Assembly (NCBI GenBank): GCA_964580465.1
Contig: CAZOKJ010000032.1
Coordinates: forward strand, 1-29,062
Direction: 5' to 3'
DNA: 29,062 bases
DNA from: Taishania sp964580465
GTDB lineage: Bacteria > Bacteroidota > Bacteroidia > Flavobacteriales_D > Crocinitomicaceae
A model generated the notes under the pieces. That model was not told the origin of the DNA. It searched no databases and was given only the letters and a program-made list of their open reading frames with translations. The position numbers and the translations under genes were made by a program. This document shows positions 16,996-25,008 of the stretch, piece by piece (within the stretch, counting starts at the first letter, position 1; the number at the start of each line of letters is the position of its first letter).

Positions 16996-17100
16996 GTGAA
17001 TACGTTTAACTTGTTAATTCTTATTTTAGTAGTAGTCATAATGTTATTTTTTTCGAGAAACAAAAAAAATAAATCCGATTTATTGGATGATTTAAAGTAA
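16996..17100 (+). CDS. Candidate 34-aa single-pass membrane microprotein
   Basis: GTG-initiated frame with one hydrophobic segment (about residues 4-19, FNLLILILVVVIMLFF) followed by a basic patch (SRNKKNK) and an acidic end (SDLLDDLK). The architecture repeats the last third of the GldL-like protein 480 bp upstream, which ends with a hydrophobic helix, KKKKK and SDILDNF, and the DNA around the two stop codons also looks alike. It may be a partial duplicate of that gene's 3' end or a real small protein. No promoter is evident directly before it and the start codon is uncertain. Confidence 0.4.
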   Translation: MNTFNLLILILVVVIMLFFSRNKKNKSDLLDDLK

Positions 17101-17144
17101 ATCAATCAATTGGAGTATTAACAATGATTTTTTTATAATTTTTA

Positions 17145-17175
17145 CTTGTTTAATACTGAATAAATAGTAACTTTG
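17145..17175 (+). promoter_or_regulatory. Promoter of the 34-aa ORF at 17193
   Basis: CTTG at 17145-17148, 19 bases, then TAACTTTG at 17168-17175. This is the best full -33/-7 Bacteroidota promoter in the window, with 17 bases to the ATG. Confidence 0.7.
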
Positions 17176-17192
17176 AAAAAAAAATAGGAATC

Positions 17193-17297
17193 ATGTCAAA
17201 TAAAGAAACTTTTTTCGAGCCATCAACAGCAGCATTAGGAACAATTTATGTTATTATTTGCTTGTCTATTATTGGTGCAATTGTTGCTTTCGGGTAA
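17193..17297 (+). CDS. 34-aa membrane microprotein with its own transcription unit
   Basis: Encodes a hydrophilic head with several acidic and aromatic residues (MSNKETFFEPSTAALG) followed by one transmembrane helix of about 17 residues (TIYVIICLSIIGAIVAFG) that runs to the end of the protein. No family recognised. Support for a real gene: a complete promoter 17 bases upstream, an ATG in an A-rich context, a stop codon followed within 41 bases by an intrinsic terminator, and no competing ORF. Such very small tail-embedded proteins are often subunits or regulators of larger membrane complexes (respiratory oxidases, transporters, proteases), but nothing here identifies a partner. Confidence 0.7.
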   Translation: MSNKETFFEPSTAALGTIYVIICLSIIGAIVAFG

Positions 17298-17337
17298 TTA
17301 GCAACTAAAAGATATTTATCCTCTCAAAGAGGTATTT

Positions 17338-17363
17338 AAACCGGCCATGATGTCGGTTTTTTT
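17338..17363 (+). terminator. Rho-independent terminator after the 34-aa ORF
   Basis: Stem AAACCGGC (17338-17345) with GTCGGTTT (17352-17359), one G-U pair, 6-base loop, then a run of T. A second small hairpin, CCTCT/AGAGG (17320-17332), lies just before it. Confidence 0.85.
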
Positions 17364-17447
17364 ATTTTTTAACAATTGAATCATTGCTTTATTAAAACAA
17401 TTTTCGTAGTTTTACTTTACCATTTTGAAATAAATTTTTGACACACT

Positions 17448-18959
17448 ATGCCTTTTAATTCCATTTTTTCTTGGCTAATGAAAAAGCGAATTCATCAGAT
17501 AGAACTTTTTAAAAAATTTCCTATTGATGTGCAGAATGAACTTTTTCGAACATTGGTTTCAACTGCTGCTTTTACCGAGTTTGGGTTAAAATATGATTTT
17601 AAAGAAATTACTAGCTATGAAATGTTTAAAAAACAAGTTTCTCTGCACGAATATGAAGATATAAAACCGTACATAGATCGTGTCATTGAAGGAGAACAAG
17701 ATGTTCTATGGCCAACAGAAACAAAATGGTTTGCTAAGTCGAGCGGCACAACTTCTTCACGTAGTAAATTTATTCCCGTAACAAAAGAATCATTAGAAGA
17801 ATGCCATTACAAAGGTGGAAAAGATTTGCTGGCAATGTATTATTCCAATTATGAGGATCGCAAACTGTACAATGGCAAACACTTAATCGTTGGGGGAAGT
17901 GCACAAGTAAATTACCTTGCTGATGATTCTTATTTTGGTGATTTGAGTGCCATTATTGTGAAAAATTTACCTTGGTGGGCAGAAATTAGACGTACTCCAG
18001 CAAAAGAAATCACATTGATGAGTGAGTGGGAAGAAAAAATTGAAAAAATGGCACACTCAACGATTGAAGATGATGTTTATATTATTGCTGGTGTGCCAAG
18101 TTGGACCATGGTTTTGGGTAAACGGATTTTGGAAATAACTGGAAAAAAAACATTGAAAGAAGTGTGGCCCAACTTAGAGTTGTACATGCATGGTGGCGTG
18201 AGCTTTGAACCATACCGGGAAGAATTTAAAAAACTAATCGGTTTTGATGGCATGCACTACGTGGAAACTTATAATGCTTCGGAAGGTTTTTTTGGAATAC
18301 AGGATAAAGAAGACAATGAAGGAATGCTATTAATGCTGGATTATGGGATTTTTTATGAGTTTATTCCAATGGATCAATTCGATGGTGTGAATTCAAAACA
18401 TGTCATTTCATTGAAAGATGTTGAGTTAAACACTAATTATGCGTTGGTTATTTCCACAAATGGAGGCTTATGGCGCTACATCGTCGGTGATACCATTGTT
18501 TTTACAGAACTTTCTCCTTATCGTTTTAAAGTATCGGGCAGAACAAAGTCATTTATCAATGCTTTTGGTGAAGAAGTGATTGTTGCAAATGCTGATAAGG
18601 CAATTGCTGCCGCTTCAAAAGCTACCAATGCTCAAGTGCGTGATTATCATGCGTGTCCAGTATTTATGGAAGGAGAAACAAAAGGAGCACATCAATGGGC
18701 AATTGAATTTGTAAAGGAACCCAATCATTTGTCTTATTTTATGCAGGTGTTGGATGTAACCTTGAGGGAAATAAACTCAGACTATGATGCTAAACGCTAT
18801 AAAAACTTGTTGCTCGATGAACCTCAATTGGTAAAACTGGAAAATGGTGGTTTTGATAAATGGCTAAAATCAATCAATAAATTAGGCGGTCAGCATAAAG
18901 TTCCTCGATTGGCCAACAATCGTGCAATTATGGAACAGATTTTGATTGCAAATAAATAG
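17448..18959 (+). CDS. GH3-family acyl-adenylate-forming enzyme
   Basis: 503 aa. Belongs to the family named after plant GH3 auxin-amido synthetases, a branch of the ANL adenylating enzymes that link a carboxylate to an amine through an acyl-AMP. The ATP-binding Ser/Thr-rich loop is SSGTTSSRSK (98-107); later conserved segments are YNASEGFFGIQ (about 275-285) and the hinge-proximal YRFKVSGRTKSFINAFGEE (about 360-378). Length is normal for the bacterial group. The substrate is unknown, as for nearly all bacterial members. The stop codon directly abuts the ATG of the next gene, so the two form one transcript. Confidence 0.9.
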   Translation: MPFNSIFSWLMKKRIHQIELFKKFPIDVQNELFRTLVSTAAFTEFGLKYDFKEITSYEMFKKQVSLHEYEDIKPYIDRVIEGEQDVLWPTETKWFAKSSGTTSSRSKFIPVTKESLEECHYKGGKDLLAMYYSNYEDRKLYNGKHLIVGGSAQVNYLADDSYFGDLSAIIVKNLPWWAEIRRTPAKEITLMSEWEEKIEKMAHSTIEDDVYIIAGVPSWTMVLGKRILEITGKKTLKEVWPNLELYMHGGVSFEPYREEFKKLIGFDGMHYVETYNASEGFFGIQDKEDNEGMLLMLDYGIFYEFIPMDQFDGVNSKHVISLKDVELNTNYALVISTNGGLWRYIVGDTIVFTELSPYRFKVSGRTKSFINAFGEEVIVANADKAIAAASKATNAQVRDYHACPVFMEGETKGAHQWAIEFVKEPNHLSYFMQVLDVTLREINSDYDAKRYKNLLLDEPQLVKLENGGFDKWLKSINKLGGQHKVPRLANNRAIMEQILIANK

Positions 18960-19775
18960 ATGCGTAATAATTTGAGACATAGTATTTTGTTTTTGTCGTT
19001 CTTATTGGGAGCAATGACATGGACCTTTTCACAATCGCTTTCGTTTGTTCGCGAACTAAAAATGAATGATCAAAGCGTATGGTTGGTAGATGGAACTAAA
19101 AATATAGTCGTTGCAACGAATAATAATCTTTCAAAATACTCAAAAGAATGGAAGTTGTTGTTTGAACAAAGTCAACGAAAGTCAGGTGACATTACCCAAA
19201 TTGGAATGGTGAATTCATTAAAATTATTTACCTTTTCTGAAAATCAACAATTGATTTGTTTTTATGATAACTCACTTTCTTCTATGGAAAAATGCATTGA
19301 TTTAAGTGATTATGATTTGATGAGTGTTAGCCTAGTAGCAAGCTCGGGACAATCTGATAAAATTTGGGCTTTTGATCAAGTTAATTCTACGTTGAATTTA
19401 CTAACTTTTAATGGATTGTATCAAAAACAACAACTGAAAAACTTACAAGGTTTGTTGCAAACTGAACATTTAACGCAGTTATTAGAATGGGAAAATAAAT
19501 TATGTTTGCTTGACAGCCAAAAAGGGGTGTATATTTTTGATAATTATGGAACCTTTGTTCGATTGGTGGAAATGACAAACGTGAAAAAGATACAGTTGTA
19601 TAAAAATTACTTAATAGGTCTAAAAGATGAACAACTACATTTTGTTTCTTTAATGGATGAATCTTCTTTTACGTTGGATCTTCCATACTCGACAGTTCAA
19701 AATTTCTTTTTTAGTGATAATCAATTGTATTTACAAACACTAGACCAACTAATTTTGTTAACGGTCGGTGAATAA
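18960..19775 (+). CDS. Secreted hypothetical protein, possible beta-propeller
   Basis: 271 aa. Signal peptide (about 1-25, ending TWTFSQS) followed by repeated short strands with the pattern of WD/NHL-like blades (VWLVDGTKNIVVATNNNLSK, IWAFDQVNSTLNLLTFN, GVYIFDNYGTFVRLVE). The propeller idea is inference from the repeat rhythm. No catalytic motif. It starts on the base after the GH3 stop codon, and yidD follows after 24 bp, although yidD has its own -7 element. Confidence 0.75.
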   Translation: MRNNLRHSILFLSFLLGAMTWTFSQSLSFVRELKMNDQSVWLVDGTKNIVVATNNNLSKYSKEWKLLFEQSQRKSGDITQIGMVNSLKLFTFSENQQLICFYDNSLSSMEKCIDLSDYDLMSVSLVASSGQSDKIWAFDQVNSTLNLLTFNGLYQKQQLKNLQGLLQTEHLTQLLEWENKLCLLDSQKGVYIFDNYGTFVRLVEMTNVKKIQLYKNYLIGLKDEQLHFVSLMDESSFTLDLPYSTVQNFFFSDNQLYLQTLDQLILLTVGE

Positions 19776-19787
19776 CAGAAGTTTCCG

Positions 19788-19795
19788 TACTTTTG
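19788..19795 (+). promoter_or_regulatory. -7 element of yidD
   Basis: TACTTTTG fits TAnnTTTG and ends four bases before the yidD ATG, so a transcript from it would be leaderless. It lies in the 24-bp gap after the previous gene. Confidence 0.5.
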
Positions 19796-19799
19796 TAAA

Positions 19800-20051
19800 A
19801 TGAAATTAGTTAAGAAAATCATAGGCTTTCCTTTTATTCTATTGGTTCGAATTTACCAATGGGTAATCAGTCCCTTTTTTCCACAAAGTTGCCGATTCAC
19901 ACCAACTTGCTCGTCATACATGATTGAAGCAATAGAGGAGTGGGGACCAATCAAAGGTATTTGGCTGGGGTCTAAACGTATTTCCAGATGTCACCCATGG
20001 GGAGGACATGGCCATGATCCTGTTCCAAAGAAAAATGATGCCAATAAATGA
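19800..20051 (+). CDS. yidD: Membrane protein insertion efficiency factor YidD
   Basis: 83 aa, normal length. An N-terminal amphipathic segment (FPFILLVRIYQWVISPFF) is followed by the family signature SCRFTPTCSSYMIEAI, with three conserved Cys counting the RCHPWGGHGHDPVP end. It assists YidC-dependent membrane protein insertion at the inner face of the membrane. In many bacteria it sits with rnpA, yidC and rpmH; here it is away from them. It converges on a lipoprotein gene with only 4 bp between the two stop codons. Confidence 0.95.
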   Translation: MKLVKKIIGFPFILLVRIYQWVISPFFPQSCRFTPTCSSYMIEAIEEWGPIKGIWLGSKRISRCHPWGGHGHDPVPKKNDANK

Positions 20052-20055
20052 TAAG

Positions 20056-20514
20056 TTAACGAATAAGTCGCGTAAGGTCTTTACAATATTCAGTGCTTTC
20101 GTAAACGTGTTTGTTTAAAAAGTACCAATTGTTTCCGTTATCCACAGAAATGGCATAAAAACAAGATTTTCCAGAAATACCATCGCCAAATTCCATTGAA
20201 AACTCATATTTTGCTTGAATTTCATCTCCATTTTTCTTAACGGAAGTCTGATAAGGAACGTAAATGAAGTGATTAGAATTGCATTTCAATGAATCAATAA
20301 AAACAGCATCTCCTTTCGCAAGTAATTCACGCACATAAGAAGGAAAAGTATATCCTACCACGCCCATTGTTTTGCAATCGTTGAGTGCATTTGTGTATTT
20401 TGAAACATGTTTATTAAGCGATGCTTCTTGCTTTGAATTAAGAATACAGGATTGTAAGAATGCTATGAGCACCACTGTTACAACTAAGAAAATCAATCGC
20501 TTGTCTGTTCGCAT
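20056..20514 (-). CDS. Putative lipoprotein of unknown function
   Basis: 152 aa from ATG 20514. The N-terminus (MRTDKRLIFLVVTVVLIAFLQSC) is a lipoprotein signal with lipobox FLQSC and Cys23 as the lipidated residue. The mature part (about 130 aa) has four further Cys and no recognised domain; FVFIDSLK-like and WYFLNKHVYE segments suggest a small mixed alpha/beta fold. An in-frame start 60 bases farther upstream exists, but it lies before the -7 element TACATTTG (20543-20550, minus strand), so the shorter form is chosen. It is divergent from rlmH and converges on yidD. Confidence 0.72.
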   Translation of the reverse strand: MRTDKRLIFLVVTVVLIAFLQSCILNSKQEASLNKHVSKYTNALNDCKTMGVVGYTFPSYVRELLAKGDAVFIDSLKCNSNHFIYVPYQTSVKKNGDEIQAKYEFSMEFGDGISGKSCFYAISVDNGNNWYFLNKHVYESTEYCKDLTRLIR

Positions 20515-20542
20515 GGCTTGATTGGTTTCAATACAATTACAA

Positions 20543-20550
20543 CAAATGTA
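20543..20550 (-). promoter_or_regulatory. -7 element of the lipoprotein gene
   Basis: TACATTTG on the minus strand fits TAnnTTTG, 28 bases before the ATG at 20514. It decides between the two possible starts of that gene. Confidence 0.5.
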
Positions 20551-20594
20551 GTATAAAATTGATAAGTATAACACTTTTCTTGCTTACTTTTTTG

Positions 20595-20602
20595 TTTCTT
20601 TG
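20595..20602 (+). promoter_or_regulatory. Possible -7 element of rlmH
   Basis: TTTCTTTG matches TAnnTTTG except for T in place of A at position 2. Like the elements of mnmE and yidD it ends exactly four bases before the ATG. Confidence 0.35.
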
Positions 20603-20606
20603 CCGT

Positions 20607-21080
20607 ATGAAAATTACATTTTTGTGTATCGGGAAAACAGGAAAAGACTTTCTTGAGAAGGGAGAGGAGGAGTATTTGAATCGTTTAAAACACTATACTA
20701 AAATAGAACGTATTGAATTGCCTGATCTTAAAAATGCACGTAAATTAACGAAAGAGCAAGTTAAAAAAGAAGAAGGAAATTTATTTTTATCTAAAATTCC
20801 AGCTTCCAACGAACTGATTTTATTAGATGAGCGCGGCTCACATTATTCTTCGGTAGAATTTGCACAATTTTTAGAACGAAAATCGGTTTCTGGACCCAAA
20901 GGAATTACTTTTTTAGTAGGAGGAGCTTATGGCTTTTCTGATGAAGTATATGCTCGAGCAAATGGAAAAATAAGCCTTTCAAAAATGACTTTTTCTCACC
21001 AAATGATTCGCATGATTTTCTTTGAACAGTTGTATAGAGCTTATACCATTATCAAAGGAGAACCTTATCATCATGAATAA
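20607..21080 (+). CDS. rlmH: 23S rRNA (pseudouridine-1915-N3)-methyltransferase RlmH
   Basis: 157 aa, the usual length. SPOUT-class methyltransferase that methylates pseudouridine 1915 in helix 69 of 23S rRNA using S-adenosylmethionine, on assembled 70S ribosomes. The knot region with FLVGGAYGFSDEV and the conserved end SLSKMTFSHQMIRMIFFEQLYRAY, closing with KGEPYHHE, are complete. The start at 20607 gives the family N-terminus MKITFLCIGKT; the longer frame from 20559 adds 16 hydrophobic residues that the family does not have and that overlap the promoter region. Confidence 0.96.
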   Translation: MKITFLCIGKTGKDFLEKGEEEYLNRLKHYTKIERIELPDLKNARKLTKEQVKKEEGNLFLSKIPASNELILLDERGSHYSSVEFAQFLERKSVSGPKGITFLVGGAYGFSDEVYARANGKISLSKMTFSHQMIRMIFFEQLYRAYTIIKGEPYHHE

Positions 21081-21081
21081 A

Positions 21082-21117
21082 AAAAATACCTGCTGAATTG
21101 TTCTCAGAGGTAGTTTT
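21082..21117. terminator. Bidirectional terminator between rlmH and the GH92 gene
   Basis: Stem TACCT-CTGA (21087-21096, one bulged G) with TCAG-AGGTA (21104-21112; the second C of the loop joins the pairing) flanked by an A-run at 21079-21086 and TTTT at 21114-21117. On the minus strand the A-run gives a good U-tract for the GH92 transcript; the plus-strand tract for rlmH is weaker. Confidence 0.7.
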
Positions 21118-21136
21118 AATCAAACTTATTTTTTTA

Positions 21137-24121
21137 TTAATGGAAGTAAAATTCATCCAAGAATAGATGTGTATCATACCCTGGACTTCTGTGCCATTCT
21201 GGATTTACCCCATAATTTTTTGCTAAAAACTTAACTTGTTTAATTGCCTTTCCACTTACAGGTGTTTCAAAACGAACTGGTTTGTTTTCGCTTTCTTCTT
21301 TAGGCTCTTCTTTTAATGAAACTTCAATCGTTTCAGTTGTATTGTCGCTGTATTGAATTTCAAAACGAACAAATTTTGGAGGGAAAATCCAAGAAGGTGT
21401 GCTTTGCAATGTTGATAATCCAATTTGTGTTAACTTTTTAGGTGTTTCAAATGTTACAACAGCATCTACATCATTTCTATAAAAACCTTGCCAATCGCCG
21501 CAACGGTATTCACTTGTTCCAAAGATACCATCTACCAATGTTTGATCGCCAGCAGCAGCGTATTGCTTGGAATAATTCGTGTTCAATTGAATAGAAACTC
21601 CTTCTGTTTTACGGCGCAATTCATTGGTGACAACTTGGCTGTATTGTTTTGTTGTTGGATTGTAAGCAACTATTTTTAAAACTGTTGTTTTTGAAATCGT
21701 AAATGGTTTTTTATATTTCTTTGATTTAATAGTTGGAGTTGAGCCGTTTAAAGTGTAATAATATTGATAGTTATTAAAAACACCCTTAATGCCAACTTTC
21801 ATTTTTTTATCAAATACACTATTTTCAACAATTAAAGATGGAACTGCAACAAAGTTTTCAGGAATTTCTGACATACTCGGTGCTTGTTCAAACGAACGAT
21901 ATTCTGACGAAGGGAATGGACCCATTGCAAATTCAATCAAACGAGCTTTTTCTAAATCTTGATGTGTGATATAACGTTTTTTATATGCTTTTCCATCAAT
22001 TGTGATACTTTGAATAAATTTATTCTTGGCTGAGTTGTTTTTTGCTTTAATGATTAGTCTTTTTCCGTTTTCTTGGAACAATTGAACTTCGTTGAATAAA
22101 GGTCGTCCAAAGTCATAAACGGCATTTCCTGGAGCAACAGGATAGAAACCTAATGAACTAAAAACGTACCAAGAAGACATTTGACCACAATCTTCATTTC
22201 CTGACAAACCATCTGGAGCATTGAAGTAATAATGATTTAAAATAGAGTCAACATAAACGGCTGTTTTTTCAGGTGCATTGGAATAATTATACAAATAAGC
22301 CATGTGATGAGAAGGTTCATTTCCATGAGCATATTGACCAATCAAACCTGTTATATCGACTTGTTTGTTTCCTGCTAAATCAGAATTTGCACTAAAAAGA
22401 GCATCCAACCACTTTTCTAAAGCATCTTGACCTCCTAATAAGTTGCTCAAAATAGGGATAGCTTGTGGTGCGTAAAGTGAATACTGCCAACTATTAGCTT
22501 CTGTATAGTTGAAGTTCACTTCCTCAGGTCTAAATGGACTATGCCATACACCGCCATTTCTAGGACGCATAAATCCAGTTTCAGCGTCAAAAACATTGAT
22601 AAAATTAAATGAACGTTTGTGAAATTCATTGATTAACTCATCGCTCGCATGGTACCCATCTTTTTTTGCTTCTTTTAAAAACAAATAAATACAATAAGAG
22701 TCATAAGCATATTCCAACGTTTTAGAAACAGATTCAGGTTCATTTTTAAAGCTGATAAAACCGTTTTCATTGAAATCTTTTTTACCTAATTCGTCTATTC
22801 CAGCAGTCACTTGCATGGCTTTAATAAATGTTGGAACGTCTATTTTCTTTATTCCTTTTAAATAAGCGTCAGCAATAACAGAAACAGAGTGATAACCTAT
22901 CATGCAATCAGTTTCATTTCCAGCTAACTCCCAAACAGGTAAGTCTCCTCGTTGTTCGAAATGATTTTTAAAACTCGCAATAAAATCAATGGTTCTATTT
23001 TTTTGCATCAAAGTGTACCAAGGATGTGTTGCGCGGTAAGTATCCCACAACGAAAAAACAGTGTATTGCGTGCGACCATCTTCCATTTGGTGAATTCCAT
23101 GGTCCAATCCGCGGTAGCGTCCATCTACATCTGAAAAAACATTCGGCACGCTGTAAGAATGATATAAAGCAGTATAGAAATTAACTTTTTGGTTAAAATC
23201 TTTTGAGTCAATAATTACAGTTGACAATTCCTTTAACCATTTAAGTTCTGTTTGTTCTTTGACTTGAGCGAAGGAAAACTTGCTGATTTCATGCATGTAA
23301 TTGTTTTGCGCACCTTTTTCATCAACAGCTGAACTTCCGACTTTTAATTCCAAAACTTTAGTGTTTGCTGGAAATTCAAGCAATAATTTTTTACCATCAT
23401 TAACGAATTCGTGATGAATGAAATCCACCGATGTGTGAATGTAAAAGTAAAAATGTTGTTCCGTTGCCCACGCGTTGGAAACACGCATTCCTATGATTTC
23501 ATTTTTTGAAATGAGTTGCAAATCGTGCTTCAATAAACGGTCTCTGTGTTCTAAGTCAATTAATATAAATTTACGGTCTTTTTCATTTGGAAAAGTGTAG
23601 CGATGTAGACCAGCACGTTCACTAGCTGTCATTTCCGCAAAAATACCATTGTCCAATTGAACAGAATAATACCCCGGTTTTGCGATTTCATTTTTGTGTG
23701 AAAAGCCTGCTCCATATCCATTTTTTGCATCCTCATACTTTGCTTTTAGTTTGACGTCCTTGGTTTGAGGGACAATCAACAAATCACAATAGTCTTCAAC
23801 CCCCGTTCCGCTTAGGTGTGTGTGGCTAAATCCATAAATAACAGAATCTGAATAATGATAGCCAGAGCAACCGTCCCAACCATTATAGCGTGTGTCAGGG
23901 CTTAATTGCATAAAACCAAATGGTGCTACTGCACCTGGAAAAGTGTGACCATGACCGCCCGTTCCAATAAATGGATTGACGTAGTTTAAGATTTCTTTGT
24001 GTCGAAGATACTCGTTTTCGATTCTGTCTGTTTTTGCCGTTGTTAAACGTTCAAATTGCACAGCTTGAGCGAAAGTGCTCGTGCTTGCAAGCATGAAAAT
24101 TGAAATAAAAAATAGTTTCAT
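21137..24121 (-). CDS. GH92 family alpha-mannosidase, secreted
   Basis: 994 aa from ATG 24121. Exo-acting, calcium-dependent alpha-mannosidase of glycoside hydrolase family 92, which trims mannose from N-glycans or mannans. Signal peptide about 1-20 (STFAQA). The N-terminal beta-sandwich begins at about 45 (VNPFIGTGGHGHTFPGA), followed by the (alpha/alpha)6 barrel with GNETDCMIGYHS (about 400), GNEPSHHMAYLYNY (about 598) and GNEDCGQMSSWYVFSS (about 640), all family hallmarks. The C-terminus adds a chitobiase-like domain (about 780-815, TLNGSTPTIKSKKYKKP) and a discoidin-like beta domain (about 850-994). The longer start at 24163 would overlap the upstream gene and spoil the signal peptide. 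No SusC/SusD pair is nearby. Confidence 0.95.
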   Translation of the reverse strand: MKLFFISIFMLASTSTFAQAVQFERLTTAKTDRIENEYLRHKEILNYVNPFIGTGGHGHTFPGAVAPFGFMQLSPDTRYNGWDGCSGYHYSDSVIYGFSHTHLSGTGVEDYCDLLIVPQTKDVKLKAKYEDAKNGYGAGFSHKNEIAKPGYYSVQLDNGIFAEMTASERAGLHRYTFPNEKDRKFILIDLEHRDRLLKHDLQLISKNEIIGMRVSNAWATEQHFYFYIHTSVDFIHHEFVNDGKKLLLEFPANTKVLELKVGSSAVDEKGAQNNYMHEISKFSFAQVKEQTELKWLKELSTVIIDSKDFNQKVNFYTALYHSYSVPNVFSDVDGRYRGLDHGIHQMEDGRTQYTVFSLWDTYRATHPWYTLMQKNRTIDFIASFKNHFEQRGDLPVWELAGNETDCMIGYHSVSVIADAYLKGIKKIDVPTFIKAMQVTAGIDELGKKDFNENGFISFKNEPESVSKTLEYAYDSYCIYLFLKEAKKDGYHASDELINEFHKRSFNFINVFDAETGFMRPRNGGVWHSPFRPEEVNFNYTEANSWQYSLYAPQAIPILSNLLGGQDALEKWLDALFSANSDLAGNKQVDITGLIGQYAHGNEPSHHMAYLYNYSNAPEKTAVYVDSILNHYYFNAPDGLSGNEDCGQMSSWYVFSSLGFYPVAPGNAVYDFGRPLFNEVQLFQENGKRLIIKAKNNSAKNKFIQSITIDGKAYKKRYITHQDLEKARLIEFAMGPFPSSEYRSFEQAPSMSEIPENFVAVPSLIVENSVFDKKMKVGIKGVFNNYQYYYTLNGSTPTIKSKKYKKPFTISKTTVLKIVAYNPTTKQYSQVVTNELRRKTEGVSIQLNTNYSKQYAAAGDQTLVDGIFGTSEYRCGDWQGFYRNDVDAVVTFETPKKLTQIGLSTLQSTPSWIFPPKFVRFEIQYSDNTTETIEVSLKEEPKEESENKPVRFETPVSGKAIKQVKFLAKNYGVNPEWHRSPGYDTHLFLDEFYFH

Positions 24122-24126
24122 CCCTT

Positions 24127-24534
24127 TTAATTTGTAATAAATTGATATTCTAACTCTACACAACTAGTGGAGTTGGACGGATTCTCTATTGAAATATACG
24201 CCAAATCACTTGGCCAACTTAAAAGAAAAGAAGCGTCTAAATCACCCTCCTTGAGTCGTATAACCGTTGGGTTATTATCTTGTGGTGAAGTAGCAAAGTT
24301 GAGCGTGATATTATCAGAAAGTTTACCTTTAAATGTTAATTCAAGTCGTATAATTTGTTTTTGATTTTTGTGCTTTTCAATTAAAAACGTATGGTTCCCC
24401 TTGGAAAGATTGATTAATGTTGATTGTGTGTAGAGATTGTAAAAACGATTTGAAAAACCAAAACGATAGACCAAAAATAGAAGAGCGATAACTGCTACAG
24501 CGGCGATTGTGTAAAAACTACTAGTTGATTTCAT
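24127..24534 (-). CDS. Small hypothetical membrane-anchored protein
   Basis: 135 aa. N-terminal transmembrane anchor (about 6-24, SFYTIAAVAVIALLFLVYRF) and a beta-rich soluble part of about 110 residues. No family recognised. It lies between the LapA-like gene (5-bp gap) and the GH92 gene (start 5 bp after this stop codon), so the three form one operon. Confidence 0.75.
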   Translation of the reverse strand: MKSTSSFYTIAAVAVIALLFLVYRFGFSNRFYNLYTQSTLINLSKGNHTFLIEKHKNQKQIIRLELTFKGKLSDNITLNFATSPQDNNPTVIRLKEGDLDASFLLSWPSDLAYISIENPSNSTSCVELEYQFITN

Positions 24535-24539
24535 AGTGA

Positions 24540-24845
24540 TTACATGTTGTTTGAATCAATGATTTTTTTCTGCAATATTCGAACCTCACGTTCTCTTTTG
24601 CGAATAACTTTGTAGGAAGAAAAATTTCCCCATAAATAACCAGTAAGCAAAGCAAAAAACAACAATGCAGGAAGTGGAATGTTAACTTCACTGATAATTA
24701 AATTAATGTGAATTGGAGCCCAATTTTGCACAATAAGAACCACTAAGAACAAAGCCAATAAGGTAGCAATAACAATTTTTACTTTTTTCCAAACTGACAA
24801 TTTTTCCTCTTGAACATTCGTCGATGTTGATTGAATCTCTTCCAT
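24540..24845 (-). CDS. LapA-domain (DUF1049) membrane protein
   Basis: 101 aa with two transmembrane helices (about 22-41 and 56-74) joined by IVQNWAPIHINLIISEVNIPLPALL, the usual LapA pattern (VxFxxxNxxPVxVxFL, then P(L/I)xxxL). A C-terminal charged helix with RKREREVRILQKK follows. In E. coli LapA (YciS) works with LapB in lipopolysaccharide biosynthesis control; no lapB is visible here. First gene of the operon that ends with the GH92 mannosidase. Confidence 0.85.
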   Translation of the reverse strand: MEEIQSTSTNVQEEKLSVWKKVKIVIATLLALFLVVLIVQNWAPIHINLIISEVNIPLPALLFFALLTGYLWGNFSSYKVIRKREREVRILQKKIIDSNNM

Positions 24846-24860
24846 TTTTTAATATTTAAT

Positions 24861-24868
24861 CAAAATTA
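24861..24868 (-). promoter_or_regulatory. -7 element of the lapA-like operon
   Basis: TAATTTTG on the minus strand fits TAnnTTTG, 15 bases before the ATG at 24845. Confidence 0.5.
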
Positions 24869-25008
24869 GTAAAAAAAACGATGAAATATATCCTTTTTGT
24901 TAGATTCTTTTTTGAATGATCTAAATTGAAGTTGGTTTTTAACGAAGATGAACAGATGTTTTGCTGATTAACAATCTTTAACATGACAAAATGTACTAAT
25001 CTCATTAA

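Noticed and set aside
19840..19860. TTGGTTCGAATT, like a tRNA T-arm
   Set aside because: Lies inside yidD coding sequence and no acceptor or anticodon arms surround it.
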